Source: Eubacteriales bacterium (lineage in GTDB: Bacteria; Bacillota; Clostridia; Lachnospirales; Lachnospiraceae). Taken from it: DNA of 64,000 nt. The stretch spans positions 1 to 64,000 of the forward strand of contig JAUNSC010000014.1 of NCBI GenBank assembly GCA_030539395.1, read 5' to 3'. A model generated the notes under the pieces. That model searched no databases. It saw only the letters and a list, made by a program, of their open reading frames with translations, and had not been told where the DNA came from. Each line of letters begins with the position of its first letter. Positions within the stretch are counted from its first letter, which is position 1. Below are positions 34,955 to 43,007 of the stretch, piece by piece. The translations under genes were made by a program, and so were the position numbers.

Positions 34955-36208
34955 ATGGAGATTAAAAGAGACACTTATCTAAATAAACTCATTAGCAAAA
35001 GAAACAATGGTCTTATTAAGGTGGTGACAGGAGTACGCAGATGTGGAAAATCCTATTTATTGTTCACTCTGTTTAAGAATTATTTGCTTTCTGCGGGGAC
35101 AGATGAACAATACATCATTGAGATTGCCTTTGACGCCTTTGAAAACAGACAGTTTCGTGATCCGGATGTGTTGTACCCATACCTTAAAGAGAAGATTCAA
35201 GGCGATGATATGTACTATGTGCTATTAGATGAGGTACAGCTTCTGGGTGAGTTTGAAGCAGTTCTGAACAGTCTGATTCGCATGAAAAATGTGGATGTGT
35301 ATGTAACAGGAAGTAATGCAAAATTCTTGTCTAAGGATGTGATTACAGAGTTCCGTGGCCGTGGGGATGAGGTTCATATGTACCCGCTGAGTTTTGCTGA
35401 GTTTATGTCTGTTTATCCAGGCACGAAGCAAGACGGTTGGAATGAGTATATGATTTACGGTGGACTGCCGTTGGTACTCAGCTTTCAGACCCAGGAAGAA
35501 AAAATCACTTTTTTGAAGTCGCTATTTGAGGAAACATATATTTCAGATATTGTCGGAAGGCATAAGATCCGCAACCGTGCAGAACTGGAGGAGCTTCTGA
35601 ATGTCCTTTCTTCTGCCATCGGTTCCCTCACAAATCCATCAAAGCTTTCTGCAACCTTCAAAAGTGTTAAGCAAAAGACGATCAGCAAGACAACCATAAA
35701 GAACTATCTTGATTACCTGATGGATTCATTTTTGATAGACAGTGCAGTTAGGTATGACATCAAGGGGAAGAAGTATATTGATACGCCCGTAAAATATTAT
35801 TTTACCGACATGGGACTTCGCAACGCACGGCTTAATTTCCGTCAGCTAGAAGAGACCCATACCATGGAGAATATCATCTTTAATGAGTTGAAAATTCGTG
35901 GATTCAATGTGGATGTAGGTGTTGTGACGATTAACAGCACGAATGGGAAAGGAAATGGTATACGAAAACAGCTGGAAATTGACTTCGTATGCAACAAAGG
36001 TTCCAAGCGCTATTACATTCAATCTGCCTATGCCATTCCAGACCAGGCAAAGATGGAACAGGAACAGCGAAGCCTGGTAATGACGGGTGATTTCTTCAAA
36101 AAAATTATTATTACAAAAGATGCACCGGCATCTTATTACAATGATGATGGTGTGTTGATCATGAGCATTTACGACTTTCTGCTAAATTCGGACAGTTTGG
36201 AGATGTAA
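34955..36208 (+). CDS. AAA ATPase with DUF4143 domain
   Basis: 417 residues. Walker A VTGVRRCGKSYLL (about residues 23-35) and Walker B YYVLLDEVQLL, with VTGSNAKFLS as sensor. The C-terminal part carries the DUF4143 region (SKTTIKNYLDYLMDSFLIDS) and ends in a PD-(D/E)xK-like segment (LEIDFVCNKGSKRYYIQ). This family is abundant in gut anaerobes and on mobile elements; its role is not settled. GAGGAGG ten bases before ATG 34955. Confidence 0.85.
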   Translation: MEIKRDTYLNKLISKRNNGLIKVVTGVRRCGKSYLLFTLFKNYLLSAGTDEQYIIEIAFDAFENRQFRDPDVLYPYLKEKIQGDDMYYVLLDEVQLLGEFEAVLNSLIRMKNVDVYVTGSNAKFLSKDVITEFRGRGDEVHMYPLSFAEFMSVYPGTKQDGWNEYMIYGGLPLVLSFQTQEEKITFLKSLFEETYISDIVGRHKIRNRAELEELLNVLSSAIGSLTNPSKLSATFKSVKQKTISKTTIKNYLDYLMDSFLIDSAVRYDIKGKKYIDTPVKYYFTDMGLRNARLNFRQLEETHTMENIIFNELKIRGFNVDVGVVTINSTNGKGNGIRKQLEIDFVCNKGSKRYYIQSAYAIPDQAKMEQEQRSLVMTGDFFKKIIITKDAPASYYNDDGVLIMSIYDFLLNSDSLEM

Positions 36209-36336
36209 ATACGAGGGAAAGGAAATAAAAGGCTTTTGCTGAGTTGCGACGGTAAAAAGTTGATTGGGGGTAAAATTCTAATCTGTTCATTGCGGTGATA
36301 AGCATGGGGCTCATTTTGCCAAATTGTTGCCAACTC

Positions 36337-36365
36337 TTGAAAAACAGGAACAGATATGCTATACT
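36337..36365 (+). promoter_or_regulatory. Backbone operon promoter A
   Basis: TTGAAA (36337-36342), exact 17-bp spacer, TATACT (36360-36365). The sequence from the -10 on (TATACTGCTTATATCAGT) closely matches promoter B at 56780. Together with the leader it lies in a 495-bp gene-free stretch (36209-36703). Confidence 0.75.
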
Positions 36366-36420
36366 GCTTATATCAGTATCAGTAATTGCTTTCGAGCGAT
36401 TAGAGTTTTTCCGGTTACAC

Positions 36421-36457
36421 AGTGTCTGAGAGTATATACTTTCAGGCACTTTTTTTG
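36421..36457 (+). terminator. Leader A attenuator, hairpin 1
   Basis: AGTGTCTGA pairs with TCAGGCACT (36421-36450), followed by eight T. It lies about 50 bases after the predicted transcription start. The 3' side GGCACTTTTTTTGTTTCTT is identical to the one in leader B (56869-56887). Confidence 0.8.
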
Positions 36458-36559
36458 TTTCTTCTGCTTCTTTTCCAAGAAGCACAGAATGGGGAGTCCG
36501 GAGGCATGAGCCCTCCGCCCATCTGCTACAATTTCATATCAGGCCCTCGGGCAATAAAG

Positions 36560-36596
36560 GCACTCAGAGAATTTCGGTTCTTTGGGTGCTTTTTTT
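36560..36596 (+). terminator. Leader A attenuator, hairpin 2
   Basis: GCACTCAGAGAA pairs with TTCTTTGGGTGC (36560-36589, with G-T pairs), followed by seven T. Confidence 0.75.
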
Positions 36597-36616
36597 ATAT
36601 AGATCGGAGCTTTTGC

Positions 36617-36648
36617 GGCTCCCCCAATCTTTGTTCCGGGGAGCCTTT
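36617..36648 (+). terminator. Leader A hairpin 3
   Basis: GGCTCCCC (36617-36624) pairs with GGGGAGCC (36638-36645), then TTT. Third successive hairpin before the first gene at 36704. Confidence 0.55.
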
Positions 36649-36703
36649 CGGCATACCCGTGTATATAGATAAAACCACGCAGGAATGCAGAAAGGAAATG
36701 CCT

Positions 36704-37075
36704 ATGATTCTTTATTTGAGTGCCAGAACTACCGTCAAGGATCTGATGATTGACTATATTGAGGTGGAACTGGTAAACGGAGAAACCATATCCCTTAATT
36801 GGGATGAGAGTGATATTGGGCGTACTGGCGACGGTTTCAGCGCCCGGTACAAAGGGGTGTATTTTGGAGAGGTCTATGCCAATGGCAGACTGGAGCAGCT
36901 GCAGGATATGAAAATAACCGATATCGGTTTGTATTCTGAAAGCGATACTCCTCTCAATATCTGTATCACTTTAATGGAGTTTGAAGACGATGGCAGACGA
37001 CTGGCGTTTGAAACTCCAAATTTACATGGAAACATTGTTTGTCAGAACGAAAGTGGTGAGGTGATCGCATGTTGA
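36704..37075 (+). CDS. Hypothetical protein of 123 residues, first gene of the backbone operon
   Basis: I do not recognise a family. An acidic, beta-rich protein (for example DYIEVELVNGETISLNWDES and LQDMKITDIGLYSE) with no membrane segment. ATG 36704 is preceded by AAAGGAA; ATG 36698 is too close to it. The gene overlaps the next by seven bases. It sits behind a leader with three terminator-like hairpins, so its expression probably depends on antitermination or read-through. Confidence 0.7.
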   Translation: MILYLSARTTVKDLMIDYIEVELVNGETISLNWDESDIGRTGDGFSARYKGVYFGEVYANGRLEQLQDMKITDIGLYSESDTPLNICITLMEFEDDGRRLAFETPNLHGNIVCQNESGEVIAC

Positions 37076-37389
37076 AAAGCGGAAACTATATCGCCGAACA
37101 CGATAACGGAATATTTGACCAATACCGGATTGTTATGTCCGTAAAGGAAACGAAGAGGTCATATATTTTTGAATTGCTTGAGTATGTAAGCCGGTATAGT
37201 CCGGCACAGATGGACAGGCTGTTCGACAAAAGTAAGCGGGTCCTGATTTCAAAGTTCAAGTGCGGCCATGCAATGCACATATGGAGTGACCATGACTTTA
37301 CACTTTATCCATATCAAGCCGGGATTCCGTTTCATTTTGAGCGGGTCAATGAAGGCGGCAGTGCGGAAGGAAGTGGCGTCTATGGGTAA
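37069..37389 (+). CDS. Hypothetical protein of 106 residues
   Basis: Family not recognised. A small soluble protein with IFDQYRIVMSVKETKRSYIF near the start and HIWSDHDFTLYPYQAG near the end. It overlaps both neighbours by a few bases, which supports co-translation in the operon. Nothing in the sequence points to catalysis. Confidence 0.72.
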   Translation: MLKSGNYIAEHDNGIFDQYRIVMSVKETKRSYIFELLEYVSRYSPAQMDRLFDKSKRVLISKFKCGHAMHIWSDHDFTLYPYQAGIPFHFERVNEGGSAEGSGVYG

Positions 37390-38092
37390 GAAAAAAACAT
37401 ACAGGGGCGAGTTGGTTGATGAAATCAGAGGTCTGGGGCAGTCACAAGGGTTGAATCATGTCTTCACTACTTTTTTGGAGGTTGCAGCAACCTGTATCTC
37501 TGCAGAGATGGATCCGTCAAACGCAGAAGAACGCGAGAAGCGGTATGAGGAAATGGCATCTGCTATGGATCCTAAAACCCTCAACTGCTATGCACATATG
37601 CTCGCTCTGCTTGCGCTTGCTATTCATGAGCATGAGGAGGATCCCTGCGACATTCTTGGCAGTATCTATCATGAGCTTCGCTTAAATAACGAGTGGAACG
37701 GACAGTATTTCACTCCCGATAATATTTGCCGGATGATGGCACAGCTTGTGAACCCAGTGGATGAGCGTCCTGAAGCGGAAGATCCCATCATGATCAACGA
37801 GCCTACTTGCGGTTCGGGTACGATGGTGATTGGTGCAGTATGGGCCATGAAGCAGAAAGATTTCGATTTTCGGCACAAGAGTTTTTTTGTTGCCCAGGAT
37901 ATTGACATCCGCTGTGTGTGGATGGCATATATCCAGCTCAGTCTGTATGGAATTCCGGCGGTGGTCATTCATGGCGACACCTTAGCAATGAAAGAATGGT
38001 CCCGGTGGTACACTCCGTTGGCGTCTGTTCCTTTCATAAAAAGAGAATGCACTCTCAATAGCACAGAGAAAGGGGCGGCGACAAGTGGATAA
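37382..38092 (+). CDS. N-6 adenine DNA methylase-like protein lacking the catalytic motif
   Basis: 236 residues. The SAM-binding motif INEPTCGSGTMVIGA and the upstream EWNGQYFTPDNICRMMAQ are characteristic of type I/N6-adenine methylases (HsdM-like). The later HGDTLAMKEWSRWYTP is also typical. The catalytic (D/N)PP(Y/F) motif that should follow is absent and the protein stops soon after. It may bind SAM or DNA without methylating, perhaps as an anti-restriction decoy, or be a truncated gene. ATG 37382 overlaps the previous gene by eight bases. Confidence 0.78.
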   Translation: MGKKKTYRGELVDEIRGLGQSQGLNHVFTTFLEVAATCISAEMDPSNAEEREKRYEEMASAMDPKTLNCYAHMLALLALAIHEHEEDPCDILGSIYHELRLNNEWNGQYFTPDNICRMMAQLVNPVDERPEAEDPIMINEPTCGSGTMVIGAVWAMKQKDFDFRHKSFFVAQDIDIRCVWMAYIQLSLYGIPAVVIHGDTLAMKEWSRWYTPLASVPFIKRECTLNSTEKGAATSG

Positions 38093-38555
38093 TACAGAAA
38101 AATCTTTGGACCATTTGACCTTTGCTGATCTGCGAGTCCATTACGGAACCGGACGTGCTTTTCTGATCAGACAGGAGTATAGAAGGAATGTTTACGGCTA
38201 CCGAAAAGGCGTTAAGACAGATCTGGGAGACCTGGAGGAAAAAGATTGGATACAGCTGGCCACGGGTTTGATTCAAAAAAGCGGAGAGCAACAGCTGCAG
38301 AAAAATCTGTTGGAATGGGAGCAGGAGCATAATTATTGCAATAGTTCCCCCAAAGAGATGGAGATGACTGCACTGGAACTTCACATGGCCAGAATTTTTG
38401 ATGATCCGCTCTGGGTGGCCTATATCCCGTTCAACCGCAAGTATCGGCCGGAGGTTCTGGAGTCTGCCAGACTGGTATGGGTTCAAACAGAATGCTGCGG
38501 GATACCCGGCAAATTACACAGGAGCAGCTGGATCAGTCTGCCGGAAACGCTTTAG
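38085..38555 (+). CDS. Hypothetical protein of 156 residues
   Basis: GTG start overlapping the methylase-like gene by eight bases. Mixed charge, with LRVHYGTGRAFLIRQEYR and YGYRKGVKTDLGDLEEKDW. No family recognised. Its last 79 bases overlap the start of a 51-residue gene in another frame. Probably a backbone accessory protein. Confidence 0.7.
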   Translation: MDNTEKSLDHLTFADLRVHYGTGRAFLIRQEYRRNVYGYRKGVKTDLGDLEEKDWIQLATGLIQKSGEQQLQKNLLEWEQEHNYCNSSPKEMEMTALELHMARIFDDPLWVAYIPFNRKYRPEVLESARLVWVQTECCGIPGKLHRSSWISLPETL

Positions 38556-38632
38556 GGATTACATGCCCGATATGCGGCCGGTGTTCCCAGTTTCAGGTCT
38601 GCGCGCCCAAGGAGGTGAGCGGAAATGGATAA
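38477..38632 (+). CDS. 51-residue cysteine-containing protein, nested overlap
   Basis: ATG 38477 to TAA 38632. It encodes MGSNRMLRDTRQITQEQLDQ and continues to a cysteine motif CPICGRCSQFQVC near residue 35, probably a metal-binding knuckle. It overlaps the preceding gene by 79 bases and the next by eight. The protein-like composition and cysteine motif argue that it is real even though the reading frame is short. Confidence 0.6.
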   Translation: MGSNRMLRDTRQITQEQLDQSAGNALGITCPICGRCSQFQVCAPKEVSGNG

Positions 38633-38807
38633 GCTGTTTATCATTGTAAAAGGCGGCAGGGTAGAAGAAATCTACAGCACAAAAACAGAAAATGAGCTGT
38701 ATGCGGAAATTCTTGATTTTGACTCAATGGAACGGACGGAAGAGATGGAAAAAGATCTTCAGTTCCGGTATGAGGCGATTCGGGAATTGATGTACAGAAT
38801 TGACTGA
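38625..38807 (+). CDS. Hypothetical protein of 60 residues
   Basis: MDKLFIIVKGGRVEEIYSTK followed by an acidic helix. GGAGG lies ten bases upstream of ATG 38625. Small proteins of this kind are frequent in clostridial elements next to replication or ligase genes. Function unknown. Confidence 0.7.
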   Translation: MDKLFIIVKGGRVEEIYSTKTENELYAEILDFDSMERTEEMEKDLQFRYEAIRELMYRID

Positions 38808-38820
38808 AAGGAGAATGCAC

Positions 38821-40791
38821 ATGAGTGCGAAATATAAAACAAACCATGAGCGTATGCTTGAGCTGATCGAGCAGCTCACAAAGGCAGATATTGCCTATTA
38901 TCGGGATGATAATCCCATTATGACAGACCGGGATTACGATATCCTGATGGACGAATTGAAAGACATTGAGAGCCGAACCGGGTTGGTTCTTTCCGGTTCC
39001 CCGACCCAAAAGGTGTCTGGAGAAATATTGGAAAGCCTGGCCGAGGTACGCCACAGCAAACCTATGCTTTCAGCGGATAAAACAAAATCTGTTGAGGATC
39101 TGGTGAAGTTTGCTGCCAAACAGCCGGTGCTGATAAGCTGGAAAATGGACGGTCTGACACTGGTACTTCGTTATGAACACGGAGAACTGGTTCAGGCGAT
39201 CACCCGCGGGCGTGAAGGGATCATTGGTGAGGATGTAACACATACGGTGCGCACGTTTCTCAATGTGCCTCTGACCATACCCACCAAAGATTCGTTTGAG
39301 GTCCGGGGTGAGGGCGTCATCTCATGGGCAAACTTTGAGAAAATCAATTCCGGTCTGGAGGAGCCCTATACTCACCCGAGAAATCTCGCATCCGGCAGCA
39401 CGCGTAAGCTCGACGCCGGCGAAGCTAAAAAGCGATTGCTTGAGTTTTGGGCATTTGAGCTTGTGAGCGATTATCTGGAGCCGGAGAGTAAGCTTGCTCA
39501 GCAGCAGTTTTTGGTACATAACGGTTTTTCTGTTGTGCCCTATATCTATCTGGATGCGATTCACGATGAAACAATGGTGCGTGATGCAATTTCTGCTATG
39601 GATCCGAAGAAGTTCCCTTACCCGGTAGACGGAATTATCATGGAATATGATGATGTTGCCTACGGAAAAGGTCTGGGAGCCACAGGGCATCATGAAAACC
39701 GTTTGATTGCATTGAAGTGGGAAGATGAACTGTATGAAACCACATTCATTGGTCTGGATGTGGCAGTCACTCGCACTGGGATGGTCAGTCTGACAGGCAT
39801 CTTTGAGCCGGTGTCTATTGACGGCACTCAAGTCAGCCGGGCGTATCTGCATAACTACGAGAATTATCTGGACCTTGCATTAGGGCGTGGTGATAAGATC
39901 CGCGTGTATAAGGCGAACATGATCATTCCGCAGATTGCAGAGAACCTTAATAAGACCGGAACCTGCTGTGTTCCGCTCAATTGTCCCTGCTGTGGCAAGA
40001 TGCTGAGTTTCCGGAAAAGCAGCGGCGGTATTCGCCAGCTGTTCTGTGAAAATCCGCATTGTTCTGCCAAACTGGTGCGAAAATTTGTCCACTTTTGTGA
40101 GAAAACGAGGATGAATATCGAGGGCCTGTCGGAAAAAACTCTGGAGCAGTTTGTAAGTCATGGCTGGATTCGGACGTTTGCAGATCTTTATGCGCTGGAT
40201 CAACACCGTGATGAGATTATCCAGACGGAAGGCTTTGGGGAGAAATCCTTTGAGCGTCTGCAGGCATCCATTGAGAAAAGCCGCCATTGCACGTTGGCAA
40301 AATTTATTGCAGGCTTGGGTATTCCCATGGTGGGAAGACATGCCGGGCGTGATTTGGACAGCTATTTCCATGGATCGTGGGAAGCGTTTGAACAGGCGAT
40401 TCAGGATGGCTTCGACTTCACACAGCTTCCTGATTTCGGCGGGACGATGCACAACAACATTTATACATGGTATGCGGATACAGAGGAAGAAAAACTCTGG
40501 CGCCCGCTGCTTGAAAAAATTGAATTTGAAAAGGAGAATTTTGATATGAATACAAATACAGCGAATCCCTTCTACGGCAAGACCGTAGTGGCAACCGGCA
40601 AACTGGAGAATTACACCCGTGACGGCATCCAGATGAAGCTGATGCAGCTGGGGGCAAAACCGGCAAGCTCGGTGACGAAAAAGACCGATTATCTGATTGT
40701 TGGTGAAAAGGCCGGCAGTAAGCTTACGAAAGCGCAGCAGCTCGGTATCAAGACGCTGACAGAGGAAGAATTTGAGGCAATGCTGGCGTAA
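38821..40791 (+). CDS. ligA: NAD-dependent DNA ligase, element-encoded
   Basis: 656 residues, close to chromosomal LigA. Domains in order: Ia (IAYYRDDNPIMTDRDYDILM), adenylation with catalytic Lys in SWKMDGLTLVLRY (KxDG), OB fold (VAVTRTGMVSLTG), zinc finger (CPCC then C..CSAK), helix-hairpin-helix (GLGIPMVGRHAGRDL) and C-terminal BRCT (YGKTVVATGKLENY, TDYLIVGEKAGSK). All catalytic elements are present. It seals nicks with NAD, perhaps during element replication or after transfer. ATG 38821 is seven bases after AAAGGAG. Confidence 0.9.
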   Translation: MSAKYKTNHERMLELIEQLTKADIAYYRDDNPIMTDRDYDILMDELKDIESRTGLVLSGSPTQKVSGEILESLAEVRHSKPMLSADKTKSVEDLVKFAAKQPVLISWKMDGLTLVLRYEHGELVQAITRGREGIIGEDVTHTVRTFLNVPLTIPTKDSFEVRGEGVISWANFEKINSGLEEPYTHPRNLASGSTRKLDAGEAKKRLLEFWAFELVSDYLEPESKLAQQQFLVHNGFSVVPYIYLDAIHDETMVRDAISAMDPKKFPYPVDGIIMEYDDVAYGKGLGATGHHENRLIALKWEDELYETTFIGLDVAVTRTGMVSLTGIFEPVSIDGTQVSRAYLHNYENYLDLALGRGDKIRVYKANMIIPQIAENLNKTGTCCVPLNCPCCGKMLSFRKSSGGIRQLFCENPHCSAKLVRKFVHFCEKTRMNIEGLSEKTLEQFVSHGWIRTFADLYALDQHRDEIIQTEGFGEKSFERLQASIEKSRHCTLAKFIAGLGIPMVGRHAGRDLDSYFHGSWEAFEQAIQDGFDFTQLPDFGGTMHNNIYTWYADTEEEKLWRPLLEKIEFEKENFDMNTNTANPFYGKTVVATGKLENYTRDGIQMKLMQLGAKPASSVTKKTDYLIVGEKAGSKLTKAQQLGIKTLTEEEFEAMLA

Positions 40792-40810
40792 ATTCGCCGG
40801 AATAACAGTG

Positions 40811-40837
40811 GCGGGGCAGATTTTCTGCTCCGCTTTT
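40811..40837 (+). terminator. Intrinsic terminator after the ligase gene
   Basis: GCGGGGCAGA (40811-40820) pairs with TCTGCTCCGC (40824-40833), then TTTT. The next gene starts 26 bases later, so it may be a partial, internal terminator. Confidence 0.7.
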
Positions 40838-40862
40838 CACTTTTTATAGAAAGGAAAAGAAG

Positions 40863-41102
40863 ATGAATCCAAAATATCGCTGTCCTGCTTGCGGAGCAGA
40901 AAGCTTTGAGGTGACAGCTCATGTCACGCAGGACTGGAAGATCGACTGTAACGGAACCTTTCTGGAATCTCTAAATGAGTGCGTGGAGGTTACGCATTAT
41001 CCTGATGAGAATGACATCTGGGATTGTGCCAATTGTGGCTTCAGCGTAGCGGGATGTGAGTTCCGAAATCAGTCTGAAAGACAGAAAGGGGCGACAACAT
41101 GA
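40863..41102 (+). CDS. Zinc-ribbon protein of 79 residues
   Basis: Two CxxC pairs (CPAC near residue 8, CANC near residue 58) with a beta-rich stretch between, as in zinc ribbons. GAAAGG upstream. It overlaps the next gene by four bases. Probably a nucleic-acid-binding or adaptor protein; function not assigned. Confidence 0.72.
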   Translation: MNPKYRCPACGAESFEVTAHVTQDWKIDCNGTFLESLNECVEVTHYPDENDIWDCANCGFSVAGCEFRNQSERQKGATT

Positions 41103-41549
41103 GACGCAAGAAAATTGGCGTTATGGATTTTCATGGCAGCGTGGATATCACGGATCCTTGTTACGACAGGGATACCTGGTGCCGGATGAACGATGTGAAG
41201 ATCAAAGAGGGTCAGTATACCTGCATGGTCTGGTATCAAACTGACAGAGGTGAGTGTGACGGAAAGCCATATTCATATAGACTGGTTGGAATCATCGGTA
41301 TCTATCTTAACGGCGTAATCCCTGCACAAAAATCAATGAAAGAAATCGGCTGTATTGGCGTTGATGCGGGACTTGCCGGATTCTTCCATAACAAACCGGA
41401 TTACAGCGATGAACAGAATCTCCCGTGGAGATGCCTGGCTTACAAAAGATGGCTTTTACAGCTCGTCTGGGTATGGTGATGGCGGCTATGGAGTGTTCGC
41501 ATATCAGCAGGACGATGAAATCGCTGCACTGGAAATCAGATTTATATAA
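41099..41549 (+). pseudogene. DUF4241-like gene broken by a frameshift
   Basis: The first 105 or so residues (MDFHGSVDITDPCYDRDTW, then IGVDAGLAGFFHNKPDYSDE) read in one frame, which ends at 41479 after a nonsensical tail. The expected C-terminus (RGDAWLTKDGFYSSSGYGDG, ending ALEIRFI) continues in another frame and ends with TAA at 41547-41549. The shift falls near 41413-41425. The intact family has these parts contiguous. Either the gene is inactivated or there is a one-base sequencing error. The similarity to DUF4241 is from memory and tentative. Confidence 0.65.
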
Positions 41550-41563
41550 AGGAGGCAATGGAT

Positions 41564-41773
41564 ATGAACCCACAAAAAAAGAATCTTGAAATCACTGGCA
41601 GGCTTATCTGTCCACTGTCTGTTGGAGCAGCAGCTTTTATTGCAGAAAATGGCGGGATGCGCAGGACAAGTAAGGTCCTTCGGATGGAGAGGATTTCTCC
41701 TGATGAGATCCATTTTGAGACCTGTAATACCAACTACCGCCTGCATCTTATCCGGCAGGAGGTGACGGCATGA
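41564..41773 (+). CDS. Hypothetical protein of 69 residues
   Basis: ATG 41564 lies seven bases after AAAGGAGG (ATG 41558 is too close). Small mixed alpha/beta protein ending in YRLHLIRQEVTA. It overlaps the next gene by four bases. Family not recognised. Confidence 0.68.
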   Translation: MNPQKKNLEITGRLICPLSVGAAAFIAENGGMRRTSKVLRMERISPDEIHFETCNTNYRLHLIRQEVTA

Positions 41774-42516
41774 GCAGTGAAATTTTTTATGACAAGGCAT
41801 TCATCCTTGTTGGGGAGAAATATATCCCCGTTGTAAATCATGGCTCGTCAAACTGCTTTGACTTTGATAGTCGGGGCCGTGAGATCCCGGAAAAGCATTG
41901 GTCGGTTCTGAACTACCCTCATACCGGGAGGATGCTGTTTACTGCAGAAGAAATGCAGGAGATAGCAGCCGTCCATGAGAAAGCCAATAGGAATAACCGG
42001 GGCGGGACACGCAAAAGCCGAAATCGGTCTTTTGAAGAAGGCGAATTTGGGCGCTGGATCCTAGCAGGGATGAAATCGGCACATACCGTGGAGGACTACA
42101 AAAAACACGGGAATACCGTGACAGTGGTTGATTATGACCGTGACTATTGGCAAAGGCACTGTGTGTCTACGACAGAGGAATTGCTGGATAAGATCAAGGA
42201 GCTTTCGGGCCACAGCATTACAGTATCTTTCTGGGACGACCGCCATATTACCCACCCGCCCATGCGGCGCAAGGGAACGCCCTTTGATTTCGGCACACTG
42301 CCGGAGTTTTATGTGCTGCGGGCAGCGCAGGGGTATTTTGTGAAGCGGAGCAGCCGAAAGATCTGGTTTGCAAGGTTTCAAAAGCCACAGTCTCAGATGA
42401 TTCGGAAGTTCAAGACCGAGAAGGCGGCACAGAATTACTTAGACAGCAATCAAAAATTTTTCTCAGGATACACATTTGAAATCGAATGTGTGCAGAACGG
42501 AGGTGTCACAGCATGA
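41770..42516 (+). CDS. Hypothetical protein of 248 residues
   Basis: Begins MSSEIFYDKAFILVGEKYIP and includes a basic linker (RNNRGGTRKSRNR). The C-terminal part (IWFARFQKPQSQMIRKFKTE) resembles small DNA- or RNA-binding domains but no named family is evident. ATG overlaps the previous gene as part of an operon. Such proteins recur in clostridial integrative elements, by memory. Confidence 0.68.
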   Translation: MSSEIFYDKAFILVGEKYIPVVNHGSSNCFDFDSRGREIPEKHWSVLNYPHTGRMLFTAEEMQEIAAVHEKANRNNRGGTRKSRNRSFEEGEFGRWILAGMKSAHTVEDYKKHGNTVTVVDYDRDYWQRHCVSTTEELLDKIKELSGHSITVSFWDDRHITHPPMRRKGTPFDFGTLPEFYVLRAAQGYFVKRSSRKIWFARFQKPQSQMIRKFKTEKAAQNYLDSNQKFFSGYTFEIECVQNGGVTA

Positions 42517-43007
42517 GAGAGTCAAGGCCAGACCGCTTCCGCCGTGTGGCAGAAGCCCGGGTCAACAAGATTATCAAAATGGTAAGACTGCTTGGAAATT
42601 GTTCCAATCCTGCCGTATATGCTTTTACGCAAGAGCAGGTACAGCAGATTTTTGCTACATTGCGGGATGAACTGGATAGAGCGCAGAAGCGATATACCCG
42701 GTCTTACAAGAAAAGGTTTTCGCTGTCGGACGAACAGTATGCTTCCCTGCCGAAATATCCGACCATCGTGCTGCCTCTGCCGGATGGAAGCAGTCTTAGG
42801 GCAGTTGCAATCGATGATGAGAATTTTCCTGCAATCAATGTTTACTGGGATACAGAAAAGCCGGAGATTGATGGGCCAATCTGTTTTGCAGAATACAATC
42901 CTGAATGCGGCCCCTGCCACGAGGTCTGCATTGGAGCTTACCAGTCTGACAAGGAAGACACAGTTTATTACAAGCCATATATGGCAGAAAGGGAATCAAA
43001 TGAGTAA
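42513..43007 (+). CDS. Hypothetical protein of 164 residues
   Basis: Overlaps the previous gene by four bases (ATGA). The N-terminal helical part (RRVAEARVNKIIKMVRLLGN, then FTQEQVQQIFATL) is followed by an acidic region with CGPCHEVC. The helix resembles a segment seen in clostridial element proteins that carry NCSNxxxYxF. Function unknown. Confidence 0.7.
   Translation: MRESRPDRFRRVAEARVNKIIKMVRLLGNCSNPAVYAFTQEQVQQIFATLRDELDRAQKRYTRSYKKRFSLSDEQYASLPKYPTIVLPLPDGSSLRAVAIDDENFPAINVYWDTEKPEIDGPICFAEYNPECGPCHEVCIGAYQSDKEDTVYYKPYMAERESNE

Noticed and set aside
42592..43000. Long N-terminal extension of the 43000-43800 protein
   Set aside because: It is the out-of-frame shadow of the preceding gene; ATG 43000 is the plausible start.
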